This document shows positions 46,501 through 56,786 of a stretch of 64,000 nt of DNA, piece after piece; the first letter of the stretch is position 1; each line of letters opens with the position of its first letter. The notes beneath the pieces are model-generated. The model had not been told where the DNA came from. It was given only the letters and a program-made list of their open reading frames with translations, and did no database searches. The position numbers were made by a program, and so were the translations under genes. The stretch spans positions 61,563,472-61,627,471 of the forward strand of contig CM055100.1 of assembly GCA_029204225.1 (NCBI GenBank), written 5' to 3'. The DNA is from Diphasiastrum complanatum. Lineage: Eukaryota; Streptophyta; Lycopodiopsida; Lycopodiales; Lycopodiaceae.

Positions 46501-47640
46501 CTGACTGAGAGAGCTGACTGCAAAAGCTATGTCTAACCTATAAAGAACATGGTGTACATAAGAGATCCTATAATAGAATGGTAAGGATACTCACGCATCT
46601 GCTACTTCTCATGAATTGTTTGGGGACACTGGTCCTTTGACAATTTGAGTCCTAGTTCCATTGGTGAGAGAGCTAACTTGCTATTCATCAGATTATATCT
46701 GACTAACATGTTGTAGATGTACCTCTGTTGTGTAGTGTAGACCAACTTCTATTTTTTGTCTCTGTGGATCTGTATACCAAGGCAGAAATGAGCTTCGCCC
46801 AGATTGGTCATGTCGAATTCGGAAGATAACATTGTCTTGGCTTTTTTATCAAATCGATACTGTTGCTAAAAAGCAATGTATCATCCACGTACAAAGTGAG
46901 AAAGATAAAACACTACTATACTGCTTTGAAGTAAACATTTGAATATGAAGAGCTAGGTGTATAGCCGTGATCAATAAGGAAAGTATTGATCCTTTGAAAC
47001 CATGCTCGAGCAAATTGCTTCAAGCCATAAAGTGTCTGATGGAGTTTACAAACATGATTGTGCTCACCCTCAATAATATAACCTTCGGGTTGCACCATGT
47101 AAATGTCTTCTTCAATAACTCCATTGAGGTATGTTGTCTGTACATCCATTTGATGTATTTCCAAATCTGCTGCAGCGGCAGATAATAGCAAAAGTTGAAT
47201 AGAAGAATGCTTGACTACTGGACTAAAAGTCTCAGTGTAATCGACATTGTATATCTGAGAAAATCCTCTGGCTACAAGTCATGCCTTTCTTCTGTTGACG
47301 CTTCCATCTGCATTGTACTTGACTTTGAAAATCCATTTGCAATCAACTACGTTTCTGCTGGCAGGTAACTCAACAATCATCCAAGTCTAATTCTTGATAA
47401 GAGATGAATACTCGTTATCCATAGCTTCTTTCTAGCGATATAAATCAGGCTGACTGAGTGCCTCTTGGACGGACGTCAGTTCCTGAAGAAGATAAGCTGT
47501 AGACTCGTCGATGTACCAGTTAGGTGGTCTGTTGGTTCTTGAAGATCTTCTAGGTAATACAAACATCATCATTTTCTGATCCATCGTTGATTTGTTGTTC
47601 GTCAAGAGTAGAGGAGCTTGGACCTTCAATAGGAATAATC
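46501..47640 (-). pseudogene. Element I reverse transcriptase
   Basis: Frames in order give SRTNRPPNWY (linker), the GFSQIYNVDYTETFSPVVK segment, EIHQMDVQTTYLNG, LYGLKQFARAWF, then after two stops LYVDDTLLFSN with the catalytic YVDD near 46895. FDMTNLGEAHFCLGIQI and SIIGSLMYTM follow. Many stops and shifts are present. Confidence 0.8.
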
Positions 47641-48035
47641 GACTGAGGAACTGGAAAGCTCAAATTCACGGTCAGAAGAATCTGATAGGTCAGCTACATG
47701 AGAACTACCCTTTCCTTTGAGGTCTTCGATGAAGATGATATCCTGGCTAGTGAATATCTTCAACTCGATGGGATCGAACAACTTGTAGACTTGATCTGAA
47801 GTAGTGTAGCTGATGAAAACACACTTGATGCTCTGGAAGTTGAGCTCCTTCCTGAGATCATGAGGAATCTGCGCAAAAATAGTACATCAAAAAACTCGTA
47901 AGTTTGAAAAAGAAGGTTTGGAACTTGTCCAAACTTCGAAAGGTGTTTTGTCTGAGAGGCCTTTAGTAGAACATCTGTTTTGAATATAGGTTGCTGTTGA
48001 AATAGCTTCAGCCCAGAAGCACTTCGGAAGTGTCG
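47641..48035 (-). pseudogene. Element I integrase C-terminal part
   Basis: One frame reads CFWAEAISTATYIQNRC, KTPFEVWTSSKPSFSNLRVF, then the KCVFISYTTSDQVYKLFDP block, the region after the integrase core. One in-frame stop follows LRVF. The N-terminal integrase is missing. Confidence 0.75.
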
Positions 48036-48127
48036 CATCTAGCAGTTGATTAGAACAAGAGAGCTGTTCCGCAATATTCTTGCTCTCTTTTCCATTCGCA
48101 TTCTTCCTTCCAACTTGCCCCCATCAG

Positions 48128-48145
48128 ATTGGTATCAAAGCATAG
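48128..48145 (+). other. Primer-binding site of element J
   Basis: TTGGTATCAAAGCATAGC follows the LTR end. It matches initiator tRNA-Met with one change (AAAGC for AGAGC). Confidence 0.7.
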
Positions 48146-48228
48146 CTCAAATAAACTGAGAGATTAAGTTTGTTCCATTTATATTATTGTTATCATTTCT
48201 CATTTTGGTAGCTCTTCATTATCATCCA

Positions 48229-48743
48229 ACGAGGCTAGAATCATTGACAAGTTCAATGGTTCTAAATTCTACATCTAGAAGTTAAAAATCCGGATGATGT
48301 TGATAGATAGAGATCTTTGGGATGTAGTAGAAGGTGCTGACCTGAAACCAAAAGATGGTGACCAAGCAAAGACATGGAAGATCAAATATCAGAAGGCCTT
48401 AGCATGTAATACACTCAATCTGGCTGACTCCCAAATATCCCACGTTACCACATGCAAAACCTCTAAGGATGCATTAGATTTGTTATCAAATCTCTATGAG
48501 ACTCATGATGTAACCACTAGATTACATTCTAGAAGGAAGTTCTTTACCCTTAGCATGTCTGATTCTACTACCATCACTTCTCACATCAACAGCTTCAAAT
48601 CTTTATTGGATCAATTATCAGTTGTAGGATGTTCTATTCAAGATGATGATGCCGTTATGACCTTGCTTTCTTCCTTTCCAAAGTCGTATGAATACTTTGT
48701 GGTGATGATCTCCACACAACCCGACTCACTCTTCAAAAGGTGA
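48229..48743 (+). pseudogene. Element J gag
   Basis: Reading from the SSNEARIIDKFNGSKFYI segment, a TAG stands where the conserved Trp (TGG) should be. The frame then runs without a stop through KLKIRMMLIDRDLWDVVEG, SKDALDLLSNLYETHD, SRRKFFTLSMSD and SSFPKSYEYFVVMIST to 48743. This is a good copia gag core. The zinc knuckle CRYCKRANHDIKEC (48909-48950) lies in another frame. Confidence 0.8.
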
Positions 48744-48890
48744 TCGATCATCTTTTTCAAAAAGAAATACAACCTATCCATCAAAGAAAAATCCATGGTT
48801 CTATACACCAAGAAGAAAAACTATTCCAAGGGCAAGAATCAAGTGCATCAACAACAATAGAAGCCTCACACTCAAGGTGAGCATGGTGGA

Positions 48891-49860
48891 TTGTGCAAGA
48901 AGCTTTTCTGCAGATATTGCAAGAGAGCCAATCATGACATCAAGGAGTGTCATATCCGGATCTACAACGAGGCAAAGAAGCAACAACAACAGCAACAACC
49001 GGACTCCTCCAACGCATCGGAATTCAAGGAGCAAGATACACATTTGTTAATGGCTTACAACAGTAACAACGAGGATTGCGATAGCTAGTACCTGGACAAT
49101 GACGCTACCCAACACATGACCTCTTGCAAGGAATGGTTTATCGAGTATGCAGCTTACGACAGAGATCAGTTCATCTACCTCGGAGATTTTAGCACCATAC
49201 GCGTGGAAGACAAAGGAACAATGAAGATCACCTTCAACAATGATCTATCTATTTGTGTTCCTAACGTCCTTCATGTTCCTCAGTTATCAAAGAACTTGCT
49301 ATCAGTCTCTAAGATAGCTAATGAGGGCTACACTATTACTTTCTCATCTGAGCAGTGTACAATACTCGAGAAAGATACTACTCTAACTACGTGCACTAAA
49401 GTTGGAAATCTTTACGTACTCTCTAATTCAGTTGCATTAGCTAGTATCTCTAATGAAAATATAAACAACAATGCTGTTCTGTGGCATAGTCGATTTGGAC
49501 ACATGAATAAAAGATCACTTTCTTATATGCGTTGTAATAATTTAGTTGATGGATTGAATTTCCCTTCTTCATTAGATAGGAAATCTTTCTTTTGTGAATC
49601 TACAGAAAGGAAGAACCGAACCCTTTTCAACTCCGCCAGATCAATGCTACATCAAGCACACCTACCTACGAAGTTTTTGACAAAAGCTACTGCCACAACC
49701 TGTTACGTGCAAAACAGATCCAACACCAAAGTCGTCAACAACAAAACTCCTTATGACGTTTGGCATGGGCACAAGCCTAGTTTAGCCATTTAAATTTTTT
49801 TGGCTGTATATGTTTTGTTCGCATTCCTAAACAGCTTAGGAAGAAGTTGGATCATAGGAC
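48891..49860 (+). pseudogene. Element J zinc knuckle, protease and integrase pieces
   Basis: The zinc knuckle is intact. The protease segment reads YLDNDATQHMT, so Asp-Ser-Gly-Ala has become Asp-Asn-Asp-Ala (catalytic Asp possibly kept). It continues with VPNVLHVPQLSKNLLSVSKI, then WHSRFGHMNKRSLSYM of the integrase zinc region and FFCES. There a deletion jumps to TERKNRTLFNSARSM and NKTPYDVWHGHKPSL, the region after the integrase core. KCIFIGYYKRTS follows in another frame. The catalytic core is lost. Confidence 0.8.
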
Positions 49861-49967
49861 ATATAAATGCATTTTCATTGGCTATTATAAGAGAACCTCC
49901 TTAGATCCTGCTTTCTGATTGTTATAAAATTTGCGGACGGGCTGAGAAATACAACAAACTTCAGGCT

Positions 49968-51222
49968 CATCGCCAACAAAGGGTAACCAATTCCATTATA
50001 AATTTGAGTTTAGATGTTAAGTTTAATAACTTGAAGTCATTGAAGACTTGGCCATCTTCAAGGACTTCTACAAACAATTAGATTACTTTTTGAACAGTCT
50101 GCAGAAATACACTAAGTGTCGCACAGTTCGCATTTTTGGCACTTTTCCAAAAAATGCAATACTTACCTTTGACTTCTTCCGTTCAAGTATTTTGAAGAAG
50201 TCAAACTTGTTCACAGTTCAAAAGTTTAACTATTTTTCAGCACCTTCGGCTTTTTTACATTTTTCCAAAAAATGTGAGAAAAGATAAATTCCAGAAGGTC
50301 CTCTATTTATAAGAGTTAAACTGTTAAAGGCACCTTCGCCAACTTTTTAAGGGCACCTTCAAGTTATTTTAAAGGTACCTTCAGCTTCTTTGCTTTTTTT
50401 GAAAAGCATGAGAAAGCCAAACTGTTACAGAGATCTTCGTTTTTTAGGGCACTTTCAACTTTTAAGGGTGCCTTAAACTTATTTAGGACACCTTCGGCTT
50501 TTTCGCAAAAACACGAAGAGAGAGAAAAATGCTGAAGGTCGTCTAAAATGAACGAGGTTCGTTCCCATGTTACTTCACGAAATTCTGCAAAGTGACAGAA
50601 ATTTGCGACATCCTCGTCCGCGTCAACAATCCTGATTTGTTGACCATATACACTATGTACAGTTGTCACAGAAGCCATATACTTCCAAGTACAACGACTT
50701 TTTCAATTAGGTGACAAACATTCAATGTAATTAATAGACGGATGAAATCTATAAATAGATCATCCAAGCACAGATTAGTGGTTGCTCCATCCATGAGACG
50801 TGTAATTTGAGCTTCCCAATTACACCGTCAATTTTTTGTTGTAATTGTTATTTGTATTGTGCTTCAGTTTAATATAGCAGCAACAAATTTTCTCTGTGTA
50901 TAACGTGGATGAATGCTTGTTGTGATTGAATGCACTCTCATTGTTGTTTAATCGCAGTTGTAGACTCACTCTAATCAAAACACGGACATCTACGACTCCT
51001 CAGTTTCTGATCAGACAATGGCTATCTTTGATGCTTGCGAAACTCGCGATATCATACTGCTCTTTCATTTATTTCAGAACTATACTTCACATTGAATATG
51101 ATTTCAGTAGTACCACACACAAACCATCTCTAATCTCTTCGGTGGACCGTACTATCGTTTTAGAGTATGAATTAATTTTCAAGATCCTGTTGGGTAATCA
51201 GAACACTTAAAGATAAAAATCA
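49968..51222 (+). repeat. 3' LTR of element J (start truncated)
   Basis: Aligns with the K LTR from the GGGTAACCAA block (49981) through the AAGGGCACCTTC-rich part (50330-50530), the GTCAACAATCCTGATTTGTTGAC inverted word (50620-50645), to the GATCCTGTTGGGTAATCAG block near 51185-51205. Only the first 70 or so bases of the LTR are absent. At 51222 it meets an inverted G/H-type LTR. Confidence 0.8.
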
Positions 51223-52207
51223 CGTTTGAACTTATAGTAACTAACTTTGAAATCACCAGTACTATAGTAATTACGTAGCCAAACAATTAAGCATAAAAAA
51301 TTATCAGACAAATAATTAGCCGCGAAGGACTCGAGAAAATGCACACATTCTGAGACGAAGTTAAATGCAATAAAGGATAGAATTGATTCAAAACGAAACA
51401 GAAGTAAATGGGTACAATAAGTTGCGGATCGAAGCTGCGTACTCTATGCCATCTCTGAGAGGCTAAAATGAAAGTCTGATAAGCAGTAGCACAATAACAA
51501 TCTCTAAAACAACTCTAAGAAGTGAGCTAGAATGCTCAGGAGTGTTCAAGCTCACAGGCTTGAGAGAGAGAGAGCTAATTATTCGAAAACTTCTTCTGAT
51601 AACTCTGATGATGATTACAAAACTGTATGAATATGAACAAGTATTTATACTAAGAGATTAGGTCATCAATTGCGATCGCCAATTGGCTGGTGATTAGTTG
51701 GCATCCATCCGGTCCTTGTCATTGATTGCTGATAAGCGATGAAATAGGTCGTAAATGTTATGTCTGCATAAATGAACCAAAACTATAGCTCTGCAGAAAT
51801 GAACTAGAATAGTCACAGGCGACACTGTCGGGGTTTTCGTGAAAAAGGAGAAAAAGGAGAAGGTGCCCTTTAATCTCATTTAGGGTTGCCCCACACTTTG
51901 CCAGAGTCATTTTCTTAATATTTGAGGCTCTTTGAAAAAAAGCAAAAAATGCGACACTGTGATTTTACATGAGATTTCTGTCAGGCGAAAAATGCGAAAA
52001 AGGAGAAGCTGCATTTTTCAACGAGATTCCTGACAGGTGAAAAAGAGGACACTGTCGTAAACTCCGTGTAATTCTGCAGATTGTTTAAAAACACTTATAA
52101 TTCTGCAGACTGCGTAAACACACAGGAAAATCCGCAGAAGTGGATAAACAATGGATGAAGATTAAAACCAACATTAGTCGATTGGTAATAAGGAGAATAA
52201 TCCAACA
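51223..52207 (-). mobile_element. Inverted G/H-family LTR (solo or truncated)
   Basis: On the minus strand it starts TGTTGGATTATTCTCC at 52207 and covers both the 25203-type first part and the 26979-27590-type second part in one piece. This shows that those two pieces belong to one LTR. It is cut at 51223, before the LTR end. A CGACAGTGTCGCC block occurs at 51835. Confidence 0.8.
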
Positions 52208-52226
52208 TTTCGGATAGCGAAAGCAT

Positions 52227-52422
52227 ATGATTCCATAGTGTGGTGGCATCCAGGAAGCAATTTTAGCAAATTCCAACCGCCTTAAAAACCAATAAGGGGA
52301 AAAAGTGCGGTCTAGACCAAAAAAAAATTCATGATTCCACAGTGGTGGCATCTAGGAAGCAATTTCAGCAAATTCCAACCGCCTTAAAAGCCAAGAAGAG
52401 GAAGAAGCGTGGTCTAGACCAA
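52227..52422 (+). repeat. Tandem duplication, about 93 bp, two copies
   Basis: The units 52227-52320 and 52331-52422 share ATGATTCCA, GTGGTGGCATC, AAATTCCAACCGCCTTAAAA and end in the palindrome GGTCTAGACC. They differ by several substitutions and small gaps. No coding content. Confidence 0.8.
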
Positions 52423-52438
52423 GCAAAATATTTTGCTT

Positions 52439-53003
52439 AACTCCCATATACATAGATTCCACTAGAATAGGATCTCTATGCATGAATCCTCTATTCATAG
52501 ATTGTTATTGATACTCTACACATGCAAATTGAAACTGAGAGAATCCACCAACTTGCACACTTGCTCACCACTTGGATGAGAATACTAGTTGATCTCCACC
52601 AAAATTTTCGATGAAAAGCAACACCACTCCAAATTTCCAGATCTTTGTAAGCCTTGCTTTGATACCAATGTAAGGGAAAGCTCCACAAGATCTGCTTACA
52701 AGACAACACAATGGAAAACACACTATGAAAAACCACCCAACCAAGTAAGCAACAAATCAAACTCTAGAAGCTTCACCCCCAAGCCAAGGATTAGGAAGCA
52801 TGAAAGTAGAGTGAGAGCTTGACAATGAATCAACCATAAGATGGAGTAGTAGGACGAGTTTGGCCTTCTTCTATAAGGCTTAGAATCACCTATGCATATA
52901 GTAATGCAAGGTCCCAACTCCCCTATACATAGATTTTACTAGAATAGAGTCTCTATGCATGGATCCTCTATTCCTAGATTGCTATTGATACTCTACACAT
53001 GCA
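52439..53003 (-). mobile_element. Possible miniature LTR element (TRIM-like)
   Basis: An 88-bp direct repeat occurs at 52439-52526 and 52916-53003 with about a dozen differences. Between them, on the minus strand, a primer-site-like TGGTATCAAAGCAAGGC (52667-52651) follows a segment ending CCCTTACA (52669). The right copy would be part of a full LTR of 335 bp (52669-53003, TGCATGTG...CCTTACA), and the left copy is the truncated other LTR. The space between them is only about 140 bp. This fits a terminal-repeat retrotransposon in miniature, or a deleted larger element. Confidence 0.5.
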
Positions 53004-54015
53004 CATACGGTGCCAAACCTTGTACTAACTCCATTTAGTGTGTTTTGGGCCTCACACAAATATTAATTACTTTCGGGTCACGTCCAGTATGATGTGGCAT
53101 AACTAACTGTTACAACTTGTTTCACTGGAGTACAATGTATCCAAGACTAGGAGTATACTGAATCCTATGTATTGGTCATGGACATAACATGAACCATGAC
53201 CCCAAGGAATGATGTAAAAAAACAACATTTTTTCCACCGAAGGCAGCAATGCTTCATAATGTGCAAACTTACTACACCACTCTCCTTTGCCTCCGAAGCC
53301 CCCCCCCTCCCAAACTTGACTACTATAGATGACTTTGTTCACAATTTTAAAATGAATAATAGATACAAAGAAAATCCATCCTACACCTATTACACGTGCA
53401 TGATTTTTACAACAACTATATTTTTAACCATTCACAAACACTAGCATACTTTATAACCATTCACAACACACTAGCATCCTTTATACAAAGTGCACAATGT
53501 TAGATCAAACTTAACTTGGAGCTCAAGGGTTTCAAACATGTCAATGAAGGAGCTAGTGAGATCTTGAGCATACATCACCTTGCCAAGAATATTCATAATA
53601 CCTTACTCATCCAACAATTACTATTTTTCTCTTGTATCATTCAATACTATTGTGTAAGACTTTGATGGAAATATTCTATTTACATCCACATTAAATACAA
53701 AGAAATCAATCATTCATGTCAAGATTTTAAAGCCTACACCTATGAAGGGGTAGCTGTAACTCACTATTAGAGAGGATTTTGATGCCGTAAAATCGCTTTT
53801 CACATTTTAACAAAGGAAATGGAGCAGCCTCACAAAACGTAATCTTGTGAGGCAAACTTTTTTATGGCTCGTAAAAACATTACTTTTTTTTACATCCACC
53901 TTCCACCCGAAAGGTGCGTGTATAAAAAATTACCGCAAAAAAAGAAAAGAAAAGAAAAATGTAAAAAATGAATTCACGTCGGGAAAGGCTGGCTCCTCAG
54001 CCCTTCTGCCCACGT
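53004..54015. other. No gene seen
   Basis: AT-rich stretch with short runs of C (near 53301 and 54050). No coding sign. Confidence 0.45.
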
Positions 54016-54045
54016 AAGGCTGTGCACCCTCGGGCGCACAGCCTT
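54016..54045. other. Perfect 10-bp hairpin
   Basis: AAGGCTGTGC (54016-54025), a 10-base loop, then GCACAGCCTT (54036-54045). It stands out in a GC-rich pocket of an otherwise AT-rich area, followed by a C run at 54049-54059. It is not followed by T-runs, so it is not a bacterial-type terminator. It could be the tip of a fold-back element. Confidence 0.7.
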
Positions 54046-54227
54046 CGGCCCCCCCCCCCAAATAACCCAACAAAAAATACAAAGAATGTTGATCTTTGAT
54101 GAGCATTTTGGATAAGGATCATTGGAATGAAATTTTTTATCTTTGATGAAAGATAAAATAAATAGAACGTGACAGCCCAAAAGTATTGGCATAATGCAAC
54201 TTGTATTTTGTTAAATGGTTAATTCAG

Positions 54228-54460
54228 AGCCACGTGGCAAAATCTCAGATCTTTAATGAGATCTAACGGTCTCAGACAGTAGATCCAGCGCGATCGTACT
54301 AGCGCGAGCATGCTTAAAGCTCGTCACCGTCGGATTTCATCGTCGACGTTCAGATCTTGCCACGTGTTTTGATCGGCCAAGTGGTGCCAAGATTGCGACG
54401 TGACGAAGATCCATGTGGCGGAGCGTAAAATATTGCGACGTGACGAAGATCCTTTTAATC
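54228..54460 (+). promoter_or_regulatory. Promoter-like region with G-boxes and TGACG direct repeats
   Basis: CACGTG occurs at 54231-54236 and 54361-54366. A 21-bp direct repeat, ATTGCGACGTGACGAAGATC plus C, lies at 54392-54412 and 54432-54452. Each copy contains ACGTGACG, which includes a TGACG core of the kind bound by TGA-type bZIP factors, while CACGTG is bound by bZIP and bHLH factors. The stretch has many CpG dinucleotides, unlike the surrounding repeats. Function is inferred only. Confidence 0.45.
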
Positions 54461-54499
54461 GGTATCAGGATCAAGAGTCGCAAGAGAAATTTTCTTCGA

Positions 54500-55497
54500 T
54501 TGTTGATGGATATATATTATAGGCGAATGCGTGAATGGCGCTTATTGTACGCGGATTCTGACGGTCGCTGCTCGCGTCTTGCAATTGTCAAGCTCAGGCT
54601 ACAAGAAACGGTAGATCTACTGAATGTGAATAGGTAGATCTGTTTGGTGCATAATTCTTTCTATTGTTGATAAGTTATTAAGCGCTGTTTTCTTATTTTC
54701 TTGCGTTTTATAAGCTGAAGCTACAGGGTACAAGAGCGAGCCCCAGAAACGGTATATCTAGTGAATGTGACGAAGTAGAAATGTTTGTTGTATAATTTTT
54801 TGCATTGTTAATGGACTATTGGACGCAGTTTTTGTCTTTGCTGCTTGTTTCTTGCAATTAAGCCCCCTAGGATAGAAAACAGTTACTAAAGCTGATCTCG
54901 CTGCTTGTTTCTTGCGATTAATAAGCCCAGGCTATAAGAACTCTAGGACTGTAAATCGAACGAATGATATAGATTTGTTTGTTGGGTATGTGATCTGGAT
55001 ACACAAAACCTAACACTCGTAACGTTTGATTTTTCAACGACGTGGTGCTGAGGTCAAATGAGCTAGATTTGACATTTTTTTTTTCACATAGATCGTTTTT
55101 TGAATTGAAGCTCTTGATATATCACTGTACTTGTCTTATTTGCTCATAAACTTTGTATTGTTGACACTGATAGATCAGTTCTGTTAACAGAGAAAGTTTA
55201 CGCAGTTCTATCTAAGGAACAGTTGCTTCGACGTGCAGAGTATCCAGTATGTATGCTCCGGATTATCAACAGATGTCTGCAGCAGAGCATATTATCAAAC
55301 GACGCGAGGAAAAAGGTTGCTTATATGCGTGGTAATCATTCTTGCATATCTCAAGCCATATTTGTTCCTTCGATGTTTTTGCAACATGCTAATGTCTCCT
55401 CTAGGTAACAGAGCCGTGGAAGTTTATGACAATATAGATTGTTGGGAAAATTTCTTGCAGCGTCTTTACCATGTGCTGCTGTTTCATGTGTTATGAG
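54500..55497 (+). CDS. Hypothetical gene-like region, unrecognised
   Basis: Short open segments follow the promoter-like stretch. [20 protein letters not shown] runs from about 54508 to 54637. A second segment (about 55182-55330) reads [20 protein letters not shown] and ends at a possible GTAATC donor near 55332. Another frame of the same stretch is also open. A further acceptor-like AG precedes 55410. No domain is recognised and the segments have not been shown to join. Between them three loose repeats of about 130 bp (54594-54990) share TGCTTGTTTCTTGC or similar and a GTAGATCT-like word. It may be a host gene or a non-coding transcript. Confidence 0.25.
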
Positions 55498-56283
55498 ACT
55501 TGCGAGTGCTGCTTAGACATCCTTTGCTGCTGCTGCTAGTGAGGAACTTTCAATATTTCACACCATGAAACCGCGCAAGAGGAGGAGGCCTTACTTCGTG
55601 AATCCGTCTGATATGTCCATTTTTAAACCACTATATTGCCCTCCCTAACATAGTTATGGATTCGATTCAGTTTAAATTTTGGCAAGATTTTTGCATTTAC
55701 TGGCAATTCAGTTGCTACTTCAAGTGTAATGGAAGGAACGCTGAAATAAGAGAGTCAATGTTTGTTGTCTCTGTGTACAACCCAGCATCCAAGAATGCGT
55801 ACCAAATTACTGCCACTATGGCACTACGTTAAACTTAAGTTCCATATACTGTTTCAGTGGTGTTTACAGGTTCTCACATGATGGTGAAATATGATGTACG
55901 GGTCTTTTAATCTATGGAACCGTTTGCTAGTTGTGTCTCTGATCGGAACCGTTCTGGTATAAACGTCTCGAATAATCTTGCGTATAGCTTAATGAGCTAC
56001 CATGCATATCGATTTCAGAAGTCCAGATACTAGTTTGTGTTTCAAGTGTCTCAGATTTTATCCAGCTTAACTTTGAAATCTTTTGGGTGCTTGTTGAGAA
56101 TTGGCCTTTGGCGAGTAGATTTCTGCGAGTTTAGTGAGTTTTTCTAAACAAAATACATTGATCATGACAATCATGGTTTTCTTCCACATTTTGTGCGAGA
56201 TCAAGTACAATTTCAATACATACAAAACTGTGTTTCCCAATGTATCCTTAAACTGCTATAATTGAAATGTGGTTGAATAATCG
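55498..56283. other. No gene seen
   Basis: No convincing coding frame. A short frame at 55565-55645 (MKPRKRRRPYFVNPSDMSIF) is open but unsupported. Confidence 0.35.
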
Positions 56284-56747
56284 ACACCCAAAAAATAGTG
56301 ATCGTCACTTTTTGCAACAGGTGTGACACACGCGAGCAGTTCACAAAATACAATTGACACAATCTTAAATCTCCTTTGACACAATTTTTGACAAAACACT
56401 TACAATTTTTAAGTAATATCATTCCCTAAACAAGAAAAAGTTGTTTCTGACATTCGATGTTTCACTTATAGTTTTGCATAATTGACACCAAAAAATAATG
56501 ACCATCACTTTCTACAGCACGTGTGATAGACGCGAGCAATTTATAGAATACAATGGTGGAGACAACCACAAAATGGCATTTTAAGACTGCCCTCATGGTT
56601 TGACGAGAATAAATCTTAAAACTCCACTCTTAGATCTCCATACTCTTAGATCTCATTTGACCCAATTTCTGACAAAACACTCCAACTTTGAAGTAGTATC
56701 ATTCCTTGAACAAGAAAAAGTCATTTCTAACATTAGTAGCTTTCATT
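56284..56747. repeat. Imperfect tandem duplication beside the MULE gene
   Basis: A block at 56284-56461 recurs at about 56486-56747. Shared words include AAAAAATA-TGA, CGCGAGCA-TT, ATTTCTGACAAAACACT-like and ATCATTCC...AACAAGAAAAAGT. The second copy carries about 80 extra bases (56560-56650). It lies directly downstream of the transposase stop and may belong to the end of the transposon. Confidence 0.6.
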
Positions 56748-56786
56748 CGTGTGAATACCAGGAACATCGAATTTGTGGTATGCACA

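Larger units (their letters stand above)
45474..48035 (-). mobile_element. Copia element I (3' part)
   Basis: A minus-strand element from mid-integrase to a 3' LTR. Its LTR (45893-45474) starts TGTTGGATTATTCTCCTTC, like G, but the rest differs. The 5' half is missing, and at about 48035 it is joined to the LTR end of the plus-strand element J. Confidence 0.8.
48036..51222 (+). mobile_element. Copia element J, internally deleted
   Basis: A plus-strand element with the last 90 bp of a J/K-type LTR (48036-48126), primer site, gag, zinc knuckle, protease, part of integrase, and then a 3' LTR (49968-51222) without its first bases. Reverse transcriptase and RNase H are deleted, and a second deletion joins two parts of integrase. 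The LTR family is that of element K. Confidence 0.8.

Noticed and set aside
54016-54045. Hairpin as a bacterial-type terminator
   Set aside because: No T-run follows and the context is plant nuclear DNA.
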